Positions 9,788 to 20,447 of a stretch of DNA of 64,000 nt are shown here, piece after piece. The translations under genes were made by a program, and so were the position numbers. Under the pieces are notes generated by a model, which saw nothing but the letters and a program-made list of their open reading frames with translations, had not been told where the DNA came from and ran no database searches. Source of the DNA: Serratia plymuthica NBRC 102599 (GTDB lineage: Bacteria > Pseudomonadota > Gammaproteobacteria > Enterobacterales > Enterobacteriaceae); the NCBI RefSeq assembly GCF_001590925.1, contig NZ_BCTU01000020.1, positions 1-64,000 on the forward strand, in the 5' to 3' direction. Every line of letters begins with the position of its first letter. Within the stretch, counting starts at the first letter, position 1.

Positions 9788-10390
9788 TTAATGCCAGATA
9801 AGTAACACACAGGCCGCGGTTAACAGCCCCATGGATAGGTTAAAAATGATCCAGGCCTTTTTGCTGCGCAGCAAACGGCCAATCACCGTGCCAAACCCCA
9901 GCCAAATCACCCCGGCAACGACATTCACCACAAAAATACCCAGTGAAATAGCCATAATAGAAGCGTTATATTTATCGCCCGCCAGACTGAAGCTCGCCAC
10001 CGCGCCCAGTGCCATCAGCCAGGCCTTGGGGTTGAGGAACTGCAACAGCCAGCCCTGATACAACCGTATAGGCTGCGGCGGCGCCACGTCGGTTTCCAGC
10101 TTTTCATAGGCGGCGGTAGCGACTTTCCACGCCAACCATAACAGGTACAGGCTACCGAGGACTTTCAGGATCAGGTGCAGCGCAGGGTAAACCAAAATCA
10201 GGCTACCGACGCCGAATGCCACCAGCAGCAAAATGCTTTGCATGCCGAGCATAATGCCCATCATCAACAGCAGTGAGCGCATAAAGCCAAAATTGGCGCC
10301 GGAGGTGGTCAGTAACATATTGTTGGGACCAGGCGTGATCGCGGCAACCCACAGGAAGCCTAACAGCGAAAGAAATAAACTCGGTTCCAT
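9788..10390 (-). CDS. LysE/RhtB-family amino-acid exporter
   Basis: Inner-membrane exporter of the LysE superfamily, which exports amino acids or related metabolites. The 200-residue protein has about six membrane segments and the early family signature WVAAITPGPNNMLLTTSGANFG. The start at 10390 (MEPSLFLSLLGF) follows GAGGAG by 10 bases; an upstream GTG in the same frame would place that ribosome-binding site inside the gene. It is paired with the PhzF-family gene downstream. The exported compound cannot be inferred. Confidence 0.87.
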   Translation of the reverse strand: MEPSLFLSLLGFLWVAAITPGPNNMLLTTSGANFGFMRSLLLMMGIMLGMQSILLLVAFGVGSLILVYPALHLILKVLGSLYLLWLAWKVATAAYEKLETDVAPPQPIRLYQGWLLQFLNPKAWLMALGAVASFSLAGDKYNASIMAISLGIFVVNVVAGVIWLGFGTVIGRLLRSKKAWIIFNLSMGLLTAACVLLIWH

Positions 10391-10508
10391 GAAGCGGGTG
10401 CTCCTCACCCGGGGCGTTTTTTGCAGTATTATTGTTAACTCATGGTATTGAAGCTAACAGTGCGCTATTGATCAGACAATAGCCGCCAATAAGATTTTTA
10501 CTCAGGTT

Positions 10509-11489
10509 ATGCATGAATCCTTTCGCCCTTTGACCGGCGCCAGTAACCCACATTTGCAAACGCTGCTGCCACGGCTGGTGCGCCGCCGCGTGCGGTTGAA
10601 ACCGCACTGGCAGCGGCTGGAATTGCCCGACGGCGATTTTGTCGATCTCGCCTGGAGCGAAGATCCGGCGCAGGCCGCCGGCAAGCCGCGCGTGGTACTG
10701 TTCCATGGGCTGGAAGGCAACTTCTACAGCCCCTATGCTCACGGCCTGCTCAACGCCTGGCGTGAAAAAGGCTGGCTCGGGGTGGTTATGCATTTTCGCG
10801 GTTGCAGCGGCGTACCGAACCGCAAACAGCGCATCTATCACTCCGGCGAAACGGAGGATGCACGCTTTTTTCTGCGGTGGCTGCGCGCCACTCACGGCGA
10901 AGTACCGACGGCGGCGGTTGGCGTCTCGCTCGGCGGCAACATGCTGGCCTGCTACCTGGCGCAGCAAGGGGCAGACAGCCTGTTGCAGGCGGCGGTGATC
11001 GTGTCCGCACCCTTGATGCTGGAGCCCTGCTCATTGCGAATGGATCAAGGGTTCTCGCGTGTTTATCAGCACTATCTGCTTGGGCAGTTGAAACAAAACG
11101 CCACCCGCAAGCTGCTGCACTACCCCGACACCCTGCCGCTCAAGCTGCCGCAACTCCGGGCGCTGCGCCGTATCCGCGACTTTGACGATGTCATCACCTC
11201 ACGCGTCCACGGCTTTAGCGACGCCACCGATTACTACCGCCGTTGCAGCGCGCTGCCGCTGTTACCGGCCATTCAGACGCCGCTGCTGATCATCCATGCC
11301 AAAGACGATCCCTTCATGACCGACGAAGTGATCCCCGACATCGCCGGCCTGCCGCGCAACATTGAATACCAGCTGACCGAGTTTGGCGGCCACGTCGGCT
11401 TTGTCGGCGGCAGTTTGAACAAACCCCACATGTGGCTGGAATACCGCATTCCATCCTGGCTTTCCCCTTATCTGGAACCCGCACCGTGA
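10509..11489 (+). CDS. yheT: Alpha/beta-hydrolase YheT
   Basis: Predicted serine hydrolase of the YheT/ABHD1-ABHD3 family; the substrate in bacteria is not established. The 326-residue protein shows the oxyanion segment [17 protein letters not shown] near 66, the nucleophile elbow GVSLGGNM near 140, the acid residue in [10 protein letters not shown] near 262 and the catalytic histidine in GGHVGFVGG near 300. Its stop overlaps the yheU start (GTGA), as expected for the conserved pair yheT-yheU. Confidence 0.92.
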   Translation: MHESFRPLTGASNPHLQTLLPRLVRRRVRLKPHWQRLELPDGDFVDLAWSEDPAQAAGKPRVVLFHGLEGNFYSPYAHGLLNAWREKGWLGVVMHFRGCSGVPNRKQRIYHSGETEDARFFLRWLRATHGEVPTAAVGVSLGGNMLACYLAQQGADSLLQAAVIVSAPLMLEPCSLRMDQGFSRVYQHYLLGQLKQNATRKLLHYPDTLPLKLPQLRALRRIRDFDDVITSRVHGFSDATDYYRRCSALPLLPAIQTPLLIIHAKDDPFMTDEVIPDIAGLPRNIEYQLTEFGGHVGFVGGSLNKPHMWLEYRIPSWLSPYLEPAP

Positions 11490-11719
11490 TTATCCCCTGG
11501 AAAGAACTGGAAACCGAGACCCTGAACAGCCTGATCGAATCCTTTGTGTTGCGCGAAGGCACCGACTACGGCGAACACGAACGTTCGCTGGAGCAAAAAG
11601 TGGAAGACGTTCGCCGCCAGTTGAAAAACGGCGAGGTCCTGCTGGTATGGTCAGAACTGCATGAAACCATCAACATCATGCCGCGCGGGCAGTTCCGTGC
11701 CGGGCAGGAAGAAAATTAG
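11486..11719 (+). CDS. yheU: YheU family protein
   Basis: 77-residue protein of unknown function, very similar to E. coli YheU ([29 protein letters not shown]). A longer reading from 11432 is possible, but homology begins at VIIPWKEL. I therefore place the start at the GTG at 11486, which overlaps the yheT stop by four bases and implies coupling. Confidence 0.9.
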   Translation: MIIPWKELETETLNSLIESFVLREGTDYGEHERSLEQKVEDVRRQLKNGEVLLVWSELHETINIMPRGQFRAGQEEN

Positions 11720-11871
11720 TGCCTGCCGGTTCTATGACTGACGGAAAAAATCAGGTAACAATGAACCATTGCAAACCCGCGCGCGGAATTTTGCCCTTGG
11801 CGAAAAGGGCGTCAAACAGACCAATAACCCTACTCTGACGCCGGCGCATTTAACACGGAGTGACAACCACC

Positions 11872-12741
11872 ATGTCCGCCAAACATCCCGTTATCGCAGT
11901 GACCGGCTCCAGCGGCGCCGGCACCACCACCACCAGCGTGGCGTTCCGCAAGATATTCCAGCAGTTGAACATCCGCGCGGCGGAGCTGGAAGGCGACAGC
12001 TTCCACCGCTATACCCGGCCTGAAATGGACGCGGCGATCCGCAAAGCGCGCGATCTGGGTCGTCATATCAGCTATTTCGGGCCTGAGGCCAACGACTTCG
12101 GTCTGCTGCAACAGAGCTTTATCGAGTACGGCAAGAACGGCACCGGACGGTCACGCAAGTATCTTCATACCTACGACGAAGCGGTGCCTTATAACCAGGT
12201 CCCCGGCACCTTTACGCCTTGGGAAGCGCTGCCGGCGCCGACCGACGTGCTGTTCTATGAAGGGTTGCATGGCGGCGTAGTTACCGAACATACCGACGTG
12301 GCCAAACATGTCGATCTGCTGGTCGGCGTGGTACCGATCGTTAACCTGGAGTGGATCCAAAAACTGATCCGCGATACCGGCGAGCGCGGGCATTCACGTG
12401 AAGCGGTGATGGATTCGGTGGTGCGTTCGATGGAGGATTATATCAACTACATCACGCCGCAGTTCTCGCGCACCCACATCAACTTCCAGCGCGTGCCGAC
12501 GGTGGATACCTCCAACCCGTTCGCCGCCAAAGCCATCCCTTCACTGGATGAAAGCTTCGTGGTGATTCACTTCCGCGGGCTGGATCAGATCGATTTCCCT
12601 TACCTGCTGGCGATGCTGCAAGGCTCTTTTATCTCGCACATCAATACGCTGGTGGTGCCGGGCGGCAAAATGGGGCTGGCGATGGAGCTGATCATGGCGC
12701 CGCTGGTGCAGCAACTGCTGGAAGGCAAAAAAATCGGGTAA
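11872..12741 (+). CDS. prkB: Phosphoribulokinase-family protein PrkB
   Basis: P-loop kinase of the phosphoribulokinase/uridine kinase family. The E. coli homologue's physiological role is unclear, and no RuBisCO gene is present here. The 289-residue protein has the phosphate loop GSSGAGTTTTS near residue 12 and LEGDSFHRYTRPEMD near 42, typical of this clade. A GTG 12 bases upstream is in frame, but the ATG at 11872 gives the E. coli N terminus MSAKHPVIAVTG. It is followed by a GC-rich terminator hairpin. Confidence 0.93.
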   Translation: MSAKHPVIAVTGSSGAGTTTTSVAFRKIFQQLNIRAAELEGDSFHRYTRPEMDAAIRKARDLGRHISYFGPEANDFGLLQQSFIEYGKNGTGRSRKYLHTYDEAVPYNQVPGTFTPWEALPAPTDVLFYEGLHGGVVTEHTDVAKHVDLLVGVVPIVNLEWIQKLIRDTGERGHSREAVMDSVVRSMEDYINYITPQFSRTHINFQRVPTVDTSNPFAAKAIPSLDESFVVIHFRGLDQIDFPYLLAMLQGSFISHINTLVVPGGKMGLAMELIMAPLVQQLLEGKKIG

Positions 12742-12750
12742 TGGGTCGGA

Positions 12751-12779
12751 GCGCGGCAGTTGGCCGCGCCCCTTTATTC
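12751..12779 (+). terminator. prkB terminator hairpin
   Basis: A perfect 7-bp GC stem (GCGCGGC, 12751-12757, with GCCGCGC, 12763-12769) and a 5-base loop, followed by CCCTTTATTCTT. It lies between the convergent genes prkB and yhfA. Confidence 0.65.
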
Positions 12780-12786
12780 TTGCGCG

Positions 12787-13194
12787 TTACGCTACGTCGC
12801 GGATTTCAAAGCTGTGAGTCACGCTGGCAGCCTTGTTCAGCATCAACGACACCGAGCAGTATTTCTCGGCGGAGAGGTTCACCGCACGTTCAACGATATT
12901 GTCGGTCAGATCTTTGCCGGTCACGATAAAATGCAGGTTGATATGGGTAAAGACGCGCGGCACTTCTTCACGCCGTTCGGAGGTCAATTTTACCTCGCAA
13001 TCACGCACGTCATTACGCCCTTTTTTCAGGATCGACACCACGTCGATAGCGCTGCATCCCCCCACCGACATCAGCACCATTTCCATCGGGCTGGGGGCTT
13101 TATCGCCGGCGTTGCCGTCCATCAACACCTGATGGCCAGACGCGGATTCCCCCAGAAACGTCAACCCTTCCACCCACTTAACTCTTGCCTGCAT
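12787..13194 (-). CDS. yhfA: OsmC-family protein YhfA
   Basis: OsmC/Ohr-fold protein; the family includes thiol-dependent peroxidases, but YhfA has no assigned substrate. The 135-residue protein keeps one clear family cysteine in SVGGCSAIDVVSIL near 56 and a second in AEKYCSVSLML near 117, plus the segment SPMEMVLMSVGG. I place the start at 13194 (MQARVKWVEG) because GGAG is 8 bases upstream; a GTG 9 bases further upstream is also in frame. Divergent from crp, as in E. coli. Confidence 0.92.
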   Translation of the reverse strand: MQARVKWVEGLTFLGESASGHQVLMDGNAGDKAPSPMEMVLMSVGGCSAIDVVSILKKGRNDVRDCEVKLTSERREEVPRVFTHINLHFIVTGKDLTDNIVERAVNLSAEKYCSVSLMLNKAASVTHSFEIRDVA

Positions 13195-13573
13195 ATTGGT
13201 CACTCCGATTAATTTCTTAAAATCAGAGTACGCTTTCGCATAGAAACTGGCAACGGAACCTGATGCTGGTCATGCGCAAGCAAGACAACACGAGACACCC
13301 GCCTCACTCTGTGCTACAAACAGAGCCGCAATAAATCTTTCCGGGACACTGATTTCAGGGAAACTCCCAGAGAAAGGCTCCTTTACCGGTATGTTAATAG
13401 AATGTAGCTTGCAGCTCTCCCGGCAAGTTAATATGCTAGAGCGACAGCGTATATTTATGACACGCCTCAAAACCTGCTGCCAGCCACCCTTAAAACAACG
13501 GCGACAGCACGTTTTACAGGGAACTCTGACCCCTGTGACACAAGGCAGCGATAACAACAGAGGATAACAGCGA
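13195..13573. other. yhfA-crp divergent intergenic region
   Basis: 379 bp without a gene, separating divergent yhfA and crp. It contains a candidate crp promoter (13409-13437) and the crp ribosome-binding leader, which is nearly the same as in E. coli. I looked for a symmetric CRP-binding site (TGTGA-N6-TCACA) and did not find a good one. Confidence 0.7.
13409..13437 (+). promoter_or_regulatory. Candidate crp sigma-70 promoter
   Basis: TTGCAG (13409-13414) and TATGCT (13432-13437) are separated by 17 bp, which would give a leader of about 130 bases before the crp ATG. The long leader resembles the E. coli arrangement. Assignment is by pattern only. Confidence 0.45.
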
Positions 13574-14206
13574 ATGGTTCTCGGCAAACCGCAAACAGAC
13601 CCTACACTCGAATGGTTCCTGTCTCATTGCCATATCCACAAATATCCATCCAAAAGTACGCTGATTCACCAAGGTGAAAAAGCCGAAACGCTTTACTACA
13701 TCGTAAAAGGCTCCGTCGCGGTGCTGATTAAGGATGAAGAAGGTAAAGAGATGATCTTGTCCTACCTTAACCAAGGGGATTTCATCGGCGAGCTTGGATT
13801 ATTTGAAGAAGGCCAGGAGCGTAGCGCCTGGGTCAGGGCGAAAACCGCCTGTGAAGTGGCTGAGATTTCTTACAAGAAATTCCGCCAACTGATTCAGGTC
13901 AACCCGGACATCCTGATGCGCCTGTCAGCGCAGATGGCAAGCCGCCTGCAAGTGACCTCAGAGAAAGTGGGTAACCTCGCCTTCCTGGACGTTACCGGTC
14001 GCATCGCGCAAACGCTGCTGAACCTGGCGAAACAACCCGATGCCATGACCCACCCAGACGGCATGCAGATCAAAATCACCCGCCAGGAAATTGGTCAGAT
14101 CGTCGGTTGTTCACGTGAAACCGTCGGCCGCATTCTGAAAATGCTGGAGGATCAAAACCTGATCTCCGCCCACGGCAAAACCATTGTCGTTTACGGCACA
14201 CGTTAA
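13574..14206 (+). CDS. crp: cAMP receptor protein (catabolite activator) CRP
   Basis: Global transcription factor that binds cAMP and activates or represses genes for carbon use. The 210-residue protein has the cyclic-nucleotide-binding domain (about 10-125, including [19 protein letters not shown] with the cAMP-phosphate arginine), a long dimer helix, and a C-terminal winged helix with recognition helix [13 protein letters not shown] near 179-191. It is essentially the E. coli protein throughout. The leader AGAGGATAACAG before the ATG is also conserved. A strong terminator follows directly. Confidence 0.98.
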   Translation: MVLGKPQTDPTLEWFLSHCHIHKYPSKSTLIHQGEKAETLYYIVKGSVAVLIKDEEGKEMILSYLNQGDFIGELGLFEEGQERSAWVRAKTACEVAEISYKKFRQLIQVNPDILMRLSAQMASRLQVTSEKVGNLAFLDVTGRIAQTLLNLAKQPDAMTHPDGMQIKITRQEIGQIVGCSRETVGRILKMLEDQNLISAHGKTIVVYGTR

Positions 14207-14212
14207 TCACTG

Positions 14213-14245
14213 AAAAAACGGCGCGATGATTCGCGCCGTTTTTTT
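14213..14245 (+). terminator. crp rho-independent terminator
   Basis: Hairpin with stem ACGGCGCG/CGCGCCGT and a run of seven T directly after it, 6 bases past the crp stop. The next gene, yhfK, starts only 16 bases beyond. Confidence 0.9.
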
Positions 14246-14260
14246 ATGCCCCGACCGATC

Positions 14261-16336
14261 ATGTGGCGTCGACTGATTTACCACCCGGAAGTCAATTACG
14301 CACTGCGGCAAACGCTGGTGCTGTGTCTGCCGGTGCTCTTTGGCCTGCTGATCGGCCACCTGCAACTCGGCCTGCTGTTTTCCCTGGTTCCCGCCTGCTG
14401 TAACATCGCCGGGCTGGACACGCCCCACAAACGTTTTTTCAAACGCCTGATCGTCGGCGGCTCACTGTTTGCACTCAGCAGCCTGTTGCTGCAGCAGGCG
14501 TTGCTGTGGCAATTGCCGCTGCCGGCGTTGATGCTCGGCCTGGCTCTGCTGCTCGGCGTCAGCGGCGAGATCAGCCCGTTACATGCCCGCCTGCTCCCCG
14601 CCGCGTTGATCGCCGCCATCTTTTCTCTCAGCATGGCCGGCACGGTGCCGCTGTGGTACGCCCCCTTACTGTATGTGGTGGGTACCGCCTGGTACGGCCT
14701 GTTCACCTGGTTCTGGTTCAAGCTGTGGAAAGAACAGCCGATGCGCGAATCGTTGAGCCAGCTTTATCTGGAACTGGCGGACTACTTCGAAGCCAAGTAT
14801 TCCCTGTTAACCCAACATACCGATCCGCAAACCGCGTTACCGCCACTGCTGGTGCGCCAGCAAAAAGTGATGGACCTGATCAGCCTGCTGTATCAGCAGC
14901 TCAACTTTTTGCCGCACGCCAATAATCTCGAGCAAAAACGCCTGCAGCGAACCTTTCAGGTCGCGCTGGATTTACAAGAACACATTACCGTCAGCCTGCA
15001 CCTGCCGGAAGAAGTGCAAAAACTGGTGGAGCAAAGCCAGGCCGAGGCGATTATCCGCCGCAATGCGCAGGTGATTGCCGGCCGGCTGCGCACGGTGGCG
15101 CACGATATTCTCTATCATCAATACTCCCAGCGCTTCAGTATGGTCAACGAGCTGGCGGCGCTGGAGAAAGTGGCCGCACAGCACCCCGACAATCCGGTGG
15201 GTCAGTTCTGTTACTACCACTTCAGCCGCATCGCTCGCCTGCTGCGCACCCAGCATCCGTTATACCGTCGCGACCTGATGGCCAATCAAAACCGCCTGCC
15301 GTTCTGGCCGGCGCTGTTCAGCTACCTGTCGTTTAAATCCAACGCCCTGCGCAATGCGGCACGGCTGGGGGTAATGCTGGCGGCGGGCAGCAGCCTGGGG
15401 ATGGTTTTCAATCTGCCAAAACCTTACTGGATCCTGCTGACCGTCATGCTGGTGAGCCAGAACGGCTACAACGCCACCCGGGTTCGCATCCAGCACCGTG
15501 CGCTCGGCACGTTGGCCGGGCTGGTGATCGCCGCCGGGTTGCTGCAGTTGCAAATGCCCGAGGGCGCGACCCTGAGCGTGATGCTGGTCATTACGCTGGC
15601 GGCCTATCTGGTTTCGCGTAAAAACTACGGGCTGGCGGTGATTGGCTTTACGGTGACGGCGGTCTATACCCTGCAACTGCTGGCGCTGAACGGCACACAT
15701 TTCCTGATCCCCCGCCTTATCGACACCCTGCTCGGCTGCGTGTTGGTGTTCGGCGGCACCCTCTGGCTGTGGCCACAGTGGCAAAGCGGCCTGCTGCGCA
15801 AGAACGCCCATCAGGCGCTGGAGAAAGATCAACAGGCACTGCGCCTGCTGCTGGAAGAGCAGGAACCCGATCCCAGCGCGCTGGCCTATGCTCGCATGCA
15901 GGTGAACCAGGCGCACAACGCGCTGTTCACCTCATTGAATCAGGCAATGCAGGAACCGGGGTTTGAATCCAGCTATCTGGCGGATATGCGCCTGTGGGTA
16001 ACGCACAGCCAGTTTATTGTCGAACACCTGAACGCGATGACCATTCTGGCGCGCGAGCACTATATGCTGACGCCCAAGCTGGCGCAGGAGTATCTGCAAA
16101 CCTGCGAGATAGCGCTGCAAAGCTGCCAGCAGCGGCTGGAGTACGACGGGCCAAGCAGCGGCAACAGCATCATGCAGCCACCGGATTTGCACCCGGAAAT
16201 GCCGGTTACCGAAATGGAGCGCCACCTGCGCCGCATTCTCTCCCACCTGAGCGTCATGCACACCATTTCGTCGCTGGCCTGGCGCCAGCGCCCGCATCAC
16301 GGCATCTGGCTGAAACGTAAACTGCGCGATCAATAA
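14261..16336 (+). CDS. yhfK: YccS/YhfK (FUSC) family putative transporter
   Basis: Inner-membrane protein of the fusaric acid resistance-like (FUSC/YccS) family, presumed efflux; no substrate is known. The 691-residue protein has an N-terminal membrane block (about 15-145), a long soluble helical region, and a second membrane block (about 365-515: LGVMLAAGSSLGMVF through LLGCVLVFGGTLWLW), the family's duplicated layout. Homology starts at MWRRLIYHPEVNYALRQ, hence the ATG at 14261. I see no good ribosome-binding site, and the crp terminator ends just upstream, so expression may depend on readthrough or a promoter inside crp. Confidence 0.9.
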   Translation: MWRRLIYHPEVNYALRQTLVLCLPVLFGLLIGHLQLGLLFSLVPACCNIAGLDTPHKRFFKRLIVGGSLFALSSLLLQQALLWQLPLPALMLGLALLLGVSGEISPLHARLLPAALIAAIFSLSMAGTVPLWYAPLLYVVGTAWYGLFTWFWFKLWKEQPMRESLSQLYLELADYFEAKYSLLTQHTDPQTALPPLLVRQQKVMDLISLLYQQLNFLPHANNLEQKRLQRTFQVALDLQEHITVSLHLPEEVQKLVEQSQAEAIIRRNAQVIAGRLRTVAHDILYHQYSQRFSMVNELAALEKVAAQHPDNPVGQFCYYHFSRIARLLRTQHPLYRRDLMANQNRLPFWPALFSYLSFKSNALRNAARLGVMLAAGSSLGMVFNLPKPYWILLTVMLVSQNGYNATRVRIQHRALGTLAGLVIAAGLLQLQMPEGATLSVMLVITLAAYLVSRKNYGLAVIGFTVTAVYTLQLLALNGTHFLIPRLIDTLLGCVLVFGGTLWLWPQWQSGLLRKNAHQALEKDQQALRLLLEEQEPDPSALAYARMQVNQAHNALFTSLNQAMQEPGFESSYLADMRLWVTHSQFIVEHLNAMTILAREHYMLTPKLAQEYLQTCEIALQSCQQRLEYDGPSSGNSIMQPPDLHPEMPVTEMERHLRRILSHLSVMHTISSLAWRQRPHHGIWLKRKLRDQ

Positions 16337-16357
16337 GGGCGCCCTGCGGCGCCCCTT
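16335..16357. terminator. Bidirectional hairpin between yhfK and argD
   Basis: Perfect 7-bp stem GGGCGCC/GGCGCCC with loop CTGC, right after the yhfK stop and between convergent genes. The T-run is short, so termination strength is uncertain. Confidence 0.5.
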
Positions 16358-16374
16358 GTCATTCCGAGATAAGA

Positions 16375-17655
<1,281 letters not shown>

Positions 17656-17723
17656 AAATATGCATAAAAAACCAATAAAGGGCAAACGCAAATCGTCTTC
17701 GGCGGCAAAAAAAAACTAACCGA

Positions 17724-18299
17724 TTAACTTTTAAGGAAATTATCCAGCAGTTGGTGACCCTGCTCGCTGAGGATGCTCTCCGGATGGAACTGCACCCCTT
17801 CCAGCGCCAGCTGACGGTGGCGGATACCCATGATTTCATCACGAACGCCGTCGCGCTCGCTCCAGGCGGTGACTTCAAAGCAGGCCGGCAGCGTGGCGGC
17901 TTCCAGCACCAGCGAGTGGTAGCGGGTAACGGTCAACGGGTTGTTCAGCCCGCGAAATACGCCGCTGTCGAGATGACGGATCGCTGAGGTTTTACCGTGC
18001 ATCACCTCACGGGCGCGCACCACCTTTGCACCAAACGCCTGGCCCAGCGCCTGATGCCCCAGGCAAACGCCGAGGATCGGCAATTTACCGGCAAAATGAC
18101 GGATCGCGGCCAGCGAGATGCCGGCTTCGTTCGGGGTACAGGGGCCAGGGGAGATCACCAAATGCTGCGGCGCCAGCCGTTCGATATCGGCCAGTTGCAG
18201 CTCGTCGTTGCGCTTTACCAGCACCTCGGCGCCTAATTCGCAGAAGTACTGGTAAAGGTTATAGGTAAAAGAGTCGTAGTTATCGATCAACAGCAGCAT
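17724..18299 (-). CDS. pabA: Aminodeoxychorismate synthase glutamine amidotransferase PabA
   Basis: Glutaminase subunit that supplies ammonia to PabB for 4-amino-4-deoxychorismate, a folate precursor. The 191-residue class I amidotransferase shows the nucleophile in [15 protein letters not shown] near 79 and His-Glu in GVQFHPESI near 168-172. The start [18 protein letters not shown] is the family start; in-frame ATGs further upstream are outside homology. TrpG is similar, but no trp genes are adjacent and position next to argD is the pabA position. Confidence 0.95.
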   Translation of the reverse strand: MLLLIDNYDSFTYNLYQYFCELGAEVLVKRNDELQLADIERLAPQHLVISPGPCTPNEAGISLAAIRHFAGKLPILGVCLGHQALGQAFGAKVVRAREVMHGKTSAIRHLDSGVFRGLNNPLTVTRYHSLVLEAATLPACFEVTAWSERDGVRDEIMGIRHRQLALEGVQFHPESILSEQGHQLLDNFLKS

Positions 18300-18404
18300 A
18301 GTGTTTCCAACGGACATCATCGTAGGGGGCAAATATCTCGCCCCGATTTACACGGGCGCAGTATACAACGCCCCTGCAATACTGCCGCTATCGATAATTT
18401 CCGC

Positions 18405-19931
18405 TTACTTTTTCCGGCCGCCCATGATCGAGCCCAGCACGCCGCGCAGGATCTGGCGGCCGAGATCGCGCGCCATGCTCTTGGCGGCGGTCTGGACGAT
18501 ACCGTCGCGCTTGCCGCCGCGTGGGCCGGTGGATCCGAACAGAATTTCGTTCAGGCCGCCCATCAGGCCACCGCCCGCCTGCTGCTGCGCCTGCGGTTGT
18601 TGCGCCGGCTGGCCCGGTTGTGGGCTGCCGACGGTGGCGAACCCTTCCGACGACAGTTTCTCATAAGCCGATTCACGATCGACCATATCCTCGTAGCGGC
18701 CATACAGCGGTGACTTGTTAATTGCGCTGTTTAACCCTTCAGCCCCCAGCATGCCCATTTTGGACTCCGGCGCGATCACCATCGCACGCTCCACCACGTT
18801 AGGGCGCCCTTTCTCGTCGAGGAATGACACCAGCGCCTCGCCCACGCCCAGTTCGGTGATCGCCGTTTCCGCATCGAAAGCCGGGTTGGCGCGTAGGGTT
18901 TGCGCTGCGGCTTTCACCGCCTTCTGATCGCGAGGAGTAAAGGCGCGCAGGGCATGTTGCACGCGGTTGCCCAACTGGCCAAGCACGCTGTCCGGGATAT
19001 CCAACGGGTTTTGGGTGACAAAATAGATGCCGACGCCTTTGGAGCGGATCAGGCGCACCACCTGCTCGATTTTGGTCAGCAGCGCCGCCGGCGCGTCATT
19101 GAACAGCAGGTGCGCTTCGTCGAAGAAGAACACCAGCTTCGGCTGTTCCGGGTCGCCCACTTCCGGCAGGTGTTCGAACAATTCGGCCAGTAACCACAGC
19201 AGGAACACCGAATACAGCTTCGGCTGATTGATCAGCTTGTCCGCCGCCAACAGGTTAATGATGCCGTGACCGTTGGCGTCGGTTTTCATCAGGTCGTTGA
19301 TGTCCAGCATCGGCTCGCCGAAGAACTGATTGGCGCCCTGCTCCTCCAGCGTCAGCAGCCCGCGCTGGATAGCGCCGACCGAGGCGGAAGAGATATTGCC
19401 GTACTGGGTCTGGAACTGTTTGGCGTTGTCGCCCACGTATTGCACCATGGCACGCAGGTCTTTCATGTCCAGCAACAACAGCGCATTGTCGTCGGCGATT
19501 TTGAATACCAGTTGCAGCACGCCGCTTTGCACATCGTTCAGATCCAGCAAGCGCCCTAACAGCAGCGGCCCCAGATCGGAAACGGTAGCGCGGATCGGGT
19601 GGCCCTTCTCGCCGTAGATGTCCCAGGGAATGAGGGTGCAGGCCTGCGGCTGCCAGTCGCTAACCCCAATCGCCGACAGGCGCGCTTGCAGCTTCTCGGA
19701 GGGCACGCCTTCCGCGCCAATCCCCGACAGATCGCCCTTCACGTCCGACAAGAACACCGGGACGCCGATGCGCGAAAACTGCTCGGCCATTCTTTGCAGC
19801 GTCACGGTTTTACCGGTCCCGGTCGCGCCGGTAATCAGGCCATGGCGGTTCGCCAAAGCGGGCAGGATCGCCAGATCCTGCACCGGTTTCCCGTCTTTCA
19901 TCGCTTTGGCGATAATCCGTGCTTCACTCAT
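18405..19931 (-). CDS. yjgR: HerA-like ATPase, DUF853 family (YjgR)
   Basis: Cytoplasmic P-loop ATPase related to HerA/FtsK-type DNA translocases; the role of YjgR is not known. The 508-residue protein has Walker [15 protein letters not shown] near 35 and Walker [13 protein letters not shown] near 265, followed by the sensor-like [20 protein letters not shown]. The C terminus has a Gln/Pro/Ala-rich linker ([16 protein letters not shown]) and a basic tail ending MGGRKK. The start at 19931 ([11 protein letters not shown]) follows AAGGA; a longer reading to 19982 is outside homology. In E. coli yjgR lies elsewhere, so its presence next to pabA is a rearrangement relative to that genome. Confidence 0.9.
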   Translation of the reverse strand: MSEARIIAKAMKDGKPVQDLAILPALANRHGLITGATGTGKTVTLQRMAEQFSRIGVPVFLSDVKGDLSGIGAEGVPSEKLQARLSAIGVSDWQPQACTLIPWDIYGEKGHPIRATVSDLGPLLLGRLLDLNDVQSGVLQLVFKIADDNALLLLDMKDLRAMVQYVGDNAKQFQTQYGNISSASVGAIQRGLLTLEEQGANQFFGEPMLDINDLMKTDANGHGIINLLAADKLINQPKLYSVFLLWLLAELFEHLPEVGDPEQPKLVFFFDEAHLLFNDAPAALLTKIEQVVRLIRSKGVGIYFVTQNPLDIPDSVLGQLGNRVQHALRAFTPRDQKAVKAAAQTLRANPAFDAETAITELGVGEALVSFLDEKGRPNVVERAMVIAPESKMGMLGAEGLNSAINKSPLYGRYEDMVDRESAYEKLSSEGFATVGSPQPGQPAQQPQAQQQAGGGLMGGLNEILFGSTGPRGGKRDGIVQTAAKSMARDLGRQILRGVLGSIMGGRKK

Positions 19932-20021
19932 TTTCTTTTCCTTTGACGCTGGCCCGGCGCGAAAAGCGCCTGTTGATGTCAATAAAGCTATAAGCGCGGC
20001 GTAACCCCGTCAAGGACAAAC

Positions 20022-20050
20022 AAAAAGGGCGTCATCAAGACGCCCGCAAA
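20022..20050 (-). terminator. Minus-strand terminator upstream of yjgR
   Basis: Stem GGGCGTC/GACGCCC with a 5-base loop; on the minus strand it is followed by a run of five T. The nearest minus-strand gene upstream of it is btsR, about 700 bp away across the plus-strand toxin-antitoxin pair. Confidence 0.6.
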
Positions 20051-20100
20051 GCCAATAATTTCAGATTCCGCCGATCCTCGTACTAGCAGTTTCTGCCTGC

Positions 20101-20128
20101 TTGAACAATAAGCCACCGGTGATATAGT
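20101..20128 (+). promoter_or_regulatory. Promoter of the RelE/ParE-type toxin-antitoxin operon
   Basis: TTGAAC (20101-20106) and TATAGT (20123-20128) with 16 bp between. The symmetric sequence GTATATAC at about 20141-20148 sits between promoter and start and is a plausible autoregulatory operator for the antitoxin. Confidence 0.5.
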
Positions 20129-20160
20129 AAGATTTACGTTGTATATACGAGGTCATTATC

Positions 20161-20430
20161 ATGTCTGAATCTACCGTGGTTATCCGAGTGGATGAGGAAT
20201 TAAAAATCGCCTTTGCCAGCGCAGCCAAAGCAGCCGATCGCACCGCATCTCAGTTGTTGCGCGATTTCATGCGTGATTTTGTCAGTCGGCAAACTCATCA
20301 GAAAGAGTATGAGCAGTGGCTACAGGAAAAAGTGGACTTAAGCCGTAAAGCGCTTAATGAAGGAAAAATCACTGATAATGAAGCCGTTGAGGCCTACTTC
20401 GCTGAGCGCAGGTCAAAACTGACAAGGTAA
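20161..20430 (+). CDS. RelB/DinJ- or CopG-like antitoxin
   Basis: 89-residue protein. The N-terminal MSESTVVIRVDEELKIAFASAAKAADRTASQLLRDFMRDFV has a beta-strand followed by two helices, the ribbon-helix-helix DNA-binding pattern of RelB/DinJ/CopG antitoxins. The C-terminal half is charged and helical, as expected for the toxin-neutralizing part. GAGG precedes the ATG by 8 bases. The toxin gene follows after 17 bp. Subfamily assignment is uncertain. Confidence 0.8.
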   Translation: MSESTVVIRVDEELKIAFASAAKAADRTASQLLRDFMRDFVSRQTHQKEYEQWLQEKVDLSRKALNEGKITDNEAVEAYFAERRSKLTR

Positions 20431-20447
20431 TGCGATAAGGAAATATC

